This document shows, piece by piece, positions 60,006-64,000 of a DNA stretch of 64,000 bases. The stretch lies in NCBI GenBank assembly GCA_900074885.1, contig FJUW01000008.1, positions 188,495-252,494 of the forward strand, in the 5' to 3' direction. The notes under the pieces were generated by a model. It was not told the DNA's origin. It made no database searches and worked only from the letters and a program-made list of their open reading frames with translations. Numbering within the stretch: the first letter of the stretch is position 1; each line of letters starts with the position of its first letter. Made by a program: the position numbers and the translations under genes. This stretch comes from Rhynchosporium graminicola. Its lineage: Eukaryota; Ascomycota; Leotiomycetes; Helotiales; Ploettnerulaceae.

Positions 60006-60957
60006 AAGTCATAAATAAGAAGCCGCTACCTTTAGCTGTAGATATACTCCGGTCTGCCACTTGTATAATTTTGTTGAAGGTCTACCTACTCTATTCAAAT
60101 GTCATAAGGGTATAGGACTAAATCTGCGTATGCTTAATTTCATTCCCCTGTAACGTAAGTATATAGCAAAGAGTACAATAAAATTCAACACATATCATAA
60201 CGTGAAAGGCAGAATTATGCGCCCGGCAGATACATCATACGGCGATTACAGCAATATGCATATGCGTATAATCACGCATGCCTAAACTTCATCTGCTAGA
60301 AAGGTATATGCCTACATTCACGTAAGCGTAAGATCAAGTTTATATAACTGGATTTCCCGACCTTAATCCACAGGGCATATGCTTAAATTTACATATACTT
60401 CAAATTGGTTAGTATAAAAGGACTTCGTTTACAAATGAGACATATTTATTCTGTTTATTGATAGGGCATATACTTAAGAAATAGTTTAGACAAAAGTTAT
60501 ATCTACTAATTGCACTTATGTCTACATGATCATCTTTATAGGGGAGAATATCCTAAACTCAGACTTGCGCATATGTCTGTTTAGGTTTAGTCCTTACGAA
60601 AGGGCTTCGTTTAGTAAGGACGTATCCCGCTTGAACTTGCGCATGCCTTTCAAGTCCAGCAAAAGCTGTGCAGCAGGACAGATTAGGACTATATAAATAA
60701 AGCAGATGAAATGTGGGACGGCAGTATTAATCACATGGCAGAAGCAAGCACATAACAGTATCATCATCCAGCACGAATAATTAAGCATAAGTTGCATATA
60801 TAGCAGCATTCAGTATCTAGCATATATAAATCTCAGTATCCTGCCAGATTTATGACCTTGCTGGTGCCTTATAGACTGCCTCGAGCAAACTCTGAGACCT
60901 TATCACAACCTGAAGCGGGATCGAAAATTACTCTTTTAACTTTATACACAGAGGAAA
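60006..60957. repeat. Degenerate satellite cores, no gene
   Basis: Scattered GCATATGC-like cores (near 60257, 60377 and 60560) and AT-rich sequence. The minus ORF at 60594-60809 has no coding features beyond hydrophobic runs. Confidence 0.4.
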
Positions 60958-62147
60958 ATAGCATCGGACAATCCCAATCGACATACTAGAATCAACCTAG
61001 TCGATATTCCAGGGTCTAGTTCACCACCTACCTTACCTATCCCATCTAGCCTATCTAGTCCTACAGCAGTTTCCACTGGATATGTTACACCGAATGAAAA
61101 AAAGTTGAAGGCGCCCACCGAACACAGGTCTACTGTTATAAAGCGCCAGAAGACCACGACAGCAACGGAAAATACAACTCTCACAGGATCTAACTATAAA
61201 GATCTTGCGATCGTCTAAGCAGCCGAGCAGGGCGTCAGTATACTGGATCCCCTGAGTATCAAATACGAATCACCGTGGAGGAGCCTTCGAAGCGACTACG
61301 AGTTGAATCTTGGTGGATTTATTATTATCGCGTCCGATAGGGGGAGCGAACGAGATTCTTTCATTGTGAAGAGGTTCTCGGGACCGGATATGGCTTCAAA
61401 ACTGCGAATGTTGCAGAGAATTCGCCACGCTAATTTTATCTCCGTACTGCAACGGTTCAGCTTTGAAGACTCGTACTATGCGGTGTTCGACCATATGTCT
61501 ATCTCACTAGCACGTATCGTGATATCTCCACCTTACCTCAGGATATGCGAGCTAGCAGCTATTCTTTTTCAAGTGCGTTTCCGAAGAGTTCTGCCTAGTC
61601 TTTGCTAAAGTATGTAGATCCTGGAAGCCGCATTATATCTCGAGAAGCAAAATTTAGAACATGGCTCCCTGAATTGCTCCAACATCCTACTTTCCCCCGG
61701 TGGGCTTATCAAGATTAGTAAGCTAGAGATTGGCAGAGCTCAATTGTATTTATACTTACCTAAGAGTAGTTCACCAAGAGACATGCCGCGATATTATATC
61801 GAGCCAACTACGTCTGGTGGACGTGAGAGCGATAGGCTACATCGCAATGGAACTGATGCAGAAATATCATAATAACGATGGTGCTATTAGCTTAGAAGAC
61901 TTCAGCAGGTATCCTTCTGATAGTAATGCGGTCGACTTTCTTGCGGCCACAATATCCGCTACCTCAGCAGAGGAGCTCCTTCGGGTGAGCAGCCCCTCAA
62001 CCGAGATAGTCTTGCATTTCCGCTAATACTTTCTAGTATAGGCTTTTCCGGAACAATGTTCAAAAGGAATAGCTCAAATGGCTTGTTGGAATCGCAACTA
62101 CTGCCCGCATTGGATTCAAGTATAACGAAGAGAAGTGGGAAGCTTAG
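60958..62147 (+). pseudogene. Pseudokinase-type kinase-like protein, start codon lost
   Basis: Coding-like sequence begins ATA-GCA-TCG-GAC at 60958, where ATG is expected; no other in-frame ATG precedes the Pro-rich N-terminus. A TAA lies at 61216-61218 (after DLAIV, Gln fits). The kinase N-lobe includes FIVKRFSG (the VAIK-like Lys) and LQRIRHANFISVL. An intron near 61573-61617 leads to YLEKQNLEHGSLNCSN and KISKLE in place of HRD and DFG, so catalytic Asp residues are absent. After a frame change near 61720-61740 the C-lobe reads DVRAIGYIAMELMQKY, then YPSDSNAVDFLAAT. A final intron from GTGAGC near 61985 joins LFRNNVQKE-stop-LKW. The kinase fold is probably a signalling scaffold; this copy is broken. 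Confidence 0.65.
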
Positions 62148-62771
62148 AATTACATAAGGAGTAATTCATCCATACAGGTAGGGAAGAGAAACGTAGGATT
62201 TGTGAAATGTGTTTAGGATTAGAAAATTCAACATGTGACTTGACATAACGCTTCTGCCGTTGACACGTTTGTTCTGTAATATTATAGATCATGTGCCTTA
62301 GTCAACCTCTTATAAAAATAACACAAATCGCGAGGATTCGAAGTGCTTAGCTGCGACATGATGGGGTCTTGAATAGATGTCAGGTGCCAGCTTATTCGCC
62401 ACTAGTCTACCCTCCGATCATGAAATCAGACTGACTTCGCTCTATAAGAAATTTTTCGTCTTTCGTAACCAAAGAGGCCGTGCCCTGATTAGGAATTAGG
62501 ACCTCGCTTGATTAAGGGGTTCGCTTAGGCCGGGCCTTGGATGTCCGAGGAGCTTATTCCCTAGACAAACATTTAGGCATGTGCCTCACACAGCAAGGCT
62601 ACCCCAAGATCTCCTTAGTAATCTAGAGTAGGCAGGATACTAACCAAGTAAATTCTTCGTGACCCTATCATCTCTAGCAATATATCTGCGGCATTTGAAG
62701 CATACTCTACCTCAGGTCGATCATGCAAACACTTATTTCAACCTACCTAAGTTCGTAAGCTTATTCAAAAT
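62148..62771. other. No recognisable gene
   Basis: Intergenic. A lone satellite-like core (TTTAGGCATGTGCC) lies near 62571. The last part is the promoter side of the 2EXR gene. Confidence 0.4.
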
Positions 62772-63602
62772 ATGTTATCGTCATACGCAGACAGCCTTCC
62801 TTGCGGACAGCCGCCGTCCGTGAGACACAATCCACCACTTCTCTTGAGCGAAACCCGTTGTTATTCCGTGAGCGCTGATATTGTCGATTATACGCTACTA
62901 GTATTTTCTGAATTCAAGAAACTTCCCCTCGAACTGCGAAATAAAATCTGGAACATGGCCATACCTTGCCGTCTGATAACTATCACCCCGGACCTAGACC
63001 CAGAAAACTTCACTAGCGAGGTGGAAATCCAAACAGAGTCAATCACAATTCGAAGCGTGTGCCAAGAGTCTCGAAGGGAAGCTTTAAGAGGCTATGAGAC
63101 AATCACCTTCTTCGATGAAAGTCTCTCTTTGATGTACATCAACTGGTCTCGAGACACGATCTTTCTGGATCTTCCGGAGGAGTGTATAGACATCGACAGG
63201 GTGGTGAGCGTCCTCGGTCTGGCTTTCCGTTCGGTGCAAACCCTTGCAATTAGGATGAGAGCACATTGCTTTTGGGGTCTTACTACATTCTTAAGGCAGT
63301 CAAACGAGCTTCAAAAGCTTATTTTTGTCGACGAACCCGAGTATCCACCTTTCCTACACACTGGAAATGCGAGCTTATACCTGGTGGATCTTGGCACATG
63401 GGGTTTTATCAAAGGAAGTCTGGTGGCCTTTTCCGAAAGCTATCCACTTTTTGAAGAAGGGACCTGGATCAAGCTAGCGGAATCAAGTGAGATTGACCCG
63501 GTTGATGTCAGGCAATGGGAAATGTCCATCCAAGACATCTCTTTAGTTAGACGATTGATAGATCGGGGAGAAAAGTACTTCTTGTTACTTCCACTTATAT
63601 AG
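62772..63602 (+). CDS. 2EXR-domain protein, intact (276 residues)
   Basis: A single-exon frame from ATG (MLSSYADSLPCGQPPS) to TAG. The 2EXR domain starts with FSEFKKLPLELRNKIWNMA at about residue 48, followed by VCQESRREALRGYE and DTIFLDLPEEC. The C-terminal part (LQKLIFVDEPE, WEMSIQDISLV) matches the broken paralog at 102-944, which lies on the opposite strand at the other end of the window. There are no stops or indels. Function unknown; the N-terminal motif resembles an F-box-like helix. Confidence 0.85.
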   Translation: MLSSYADSLPCGQPPSVRHNPPLLLSETRCYSVSADIVDYTLLVFSEFKKLPLELRNKIWNMAIPCRLITITPDLDPENFTSEVEIQTESITIRSVCQESRREALRGYETITFFDESLSLMYINWSRDTIFLDLPEECIDIDRVVSVLGLAFRSVQTLAIRMRAHCFWGLTTFLRQSNELQKLIFVDEPEYPPFLHTGNASLYLVDLGTWGFIKGSLVAFSESYPLFEEGTWIKLAESSEIDPVDVRQWEMSIQDISLVRRLIDRGEKYFLLLPLI

Positions 63603-64000
63603 ACTAGATATTCGACTTTTGATACTGGCCGTCGCACCCAATGTATTTATACTCATAAGAACATGTAACGCAGATGGAAGATGTAAACAAGAATTTGGAA
63701 GTCCACAGAATTACATTTCAGGAACGTGGACGTGTATACGAGCCTAATTGTACCTTTCAGCTCCCAAAACATAGACAATATTTAACACACCTATCAAGGC
63801 CTGATCGAATGAGATAATGTTCCCGTTTCTCTGATGACAGTCAATCGTATGGGTCTCTCTGGACTTCTCATCAACGATAGTCTGTATCGCTCATACGACC
63901 GACCTTATCCCATATTTCGTCTACATAATCTCTTCTATGAGTCTAGACTTTTTCAAGCACATGTTTCAAGTTGAGCCGCTTCTGTAAGAATAGAGGTCTC
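63603..64000. other. No recognisable gene
   Basis: Downstream flank of the 2EXR gene. No further feature is supported. Confidence 0.4.

Noticed and set aside
1..64000. Stop-codon reassignment (TAA/TAG read as Gln), as in ciliates
   Set aside because: Gln fits many stops, but TAG also replaces Trp (19504, 34558, 41112, 48739), intact genes end in TAG (14866, 63602), and the LTRs show the same C-to-T bias. A search for tRNA-Gln with UUA/CUA anticodons and eRF1 changes would settle it.

Overview
This window looks like an accessory, repeat-rich region from a filamentous ascomycete (Pezizomycotina; the gene families resemble those of Leotiomycetes, but this is inference). The signs are short GT-AG introns of 38-50 bp, HET-NACHT-WD40, patatin-like, 2EXR, DUF3723, kinase-like, ferric reductase and GH18 chitinase genes, small coiled-coil families, and a Copia retrotransposon altered in the manner of repeat-induced point mutation (RIP).

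Layout. 0-20 kb: a broken 2EXR gene (-), several small coiled-coil genes, a broken J-domain gene (-), two unknown minus-strand genes, two intact coiled-coil genes (14.1-15.5 kb) and a broken GH18 chitinase (18.3-19.8 kb). 20.5-32 kb: a roughly 75-bp satellite array built around the palindrome GCATATGC, split by a complete 6.27-kb Copia element with 193-bp LTRs and a 5-bp target duplication. 32-42 kb: a small zinc-binding gene (-), a patatin-like gene with a RING-like motif (+), a Cys-rich gene (+) and a HET-NACHT-WD40 gene (+). 43-56 kb: a DUF3723 gene with a Gln/Glu-rich coiled coil, a membrane protein, a MADS-box-like gene and a pseudokinase (-). 56-64 kb: more diverged satellite, a ferric reductase gene (+), a 31-bp minisatellite, a second pseudokinase (+) and an intact 2EXR gene (+).

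The main pattern is how the genes are broken. Most reading frames can be followed to their ends, including across introns with good splice sites, but are cut by TAA or TAG. Where the family is recognisable these stops replace Gln (CAA/CAG) or Trp (TGG). Frameshifts are fewer, and TGA stops are rare. The retrotransposon frame runs 5.2 kb with nonsense changes and no frameshift, and its two LTRs differ by 12 transitions and no transversions, 9 of them of the CpA/TpG to TpA kind. This fits RIP-like mutation acting on the transposon and on members of multicopy gene families. Only the coiled-coil genes at 14.1 and 15.2 kb, the 2EXR gene at 62.8 kb and a few unknown small ORFs look intact.

Family names come from motifs recognised by eye; no database search was possible. 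Stretches with no recognisable gene are listed as such.
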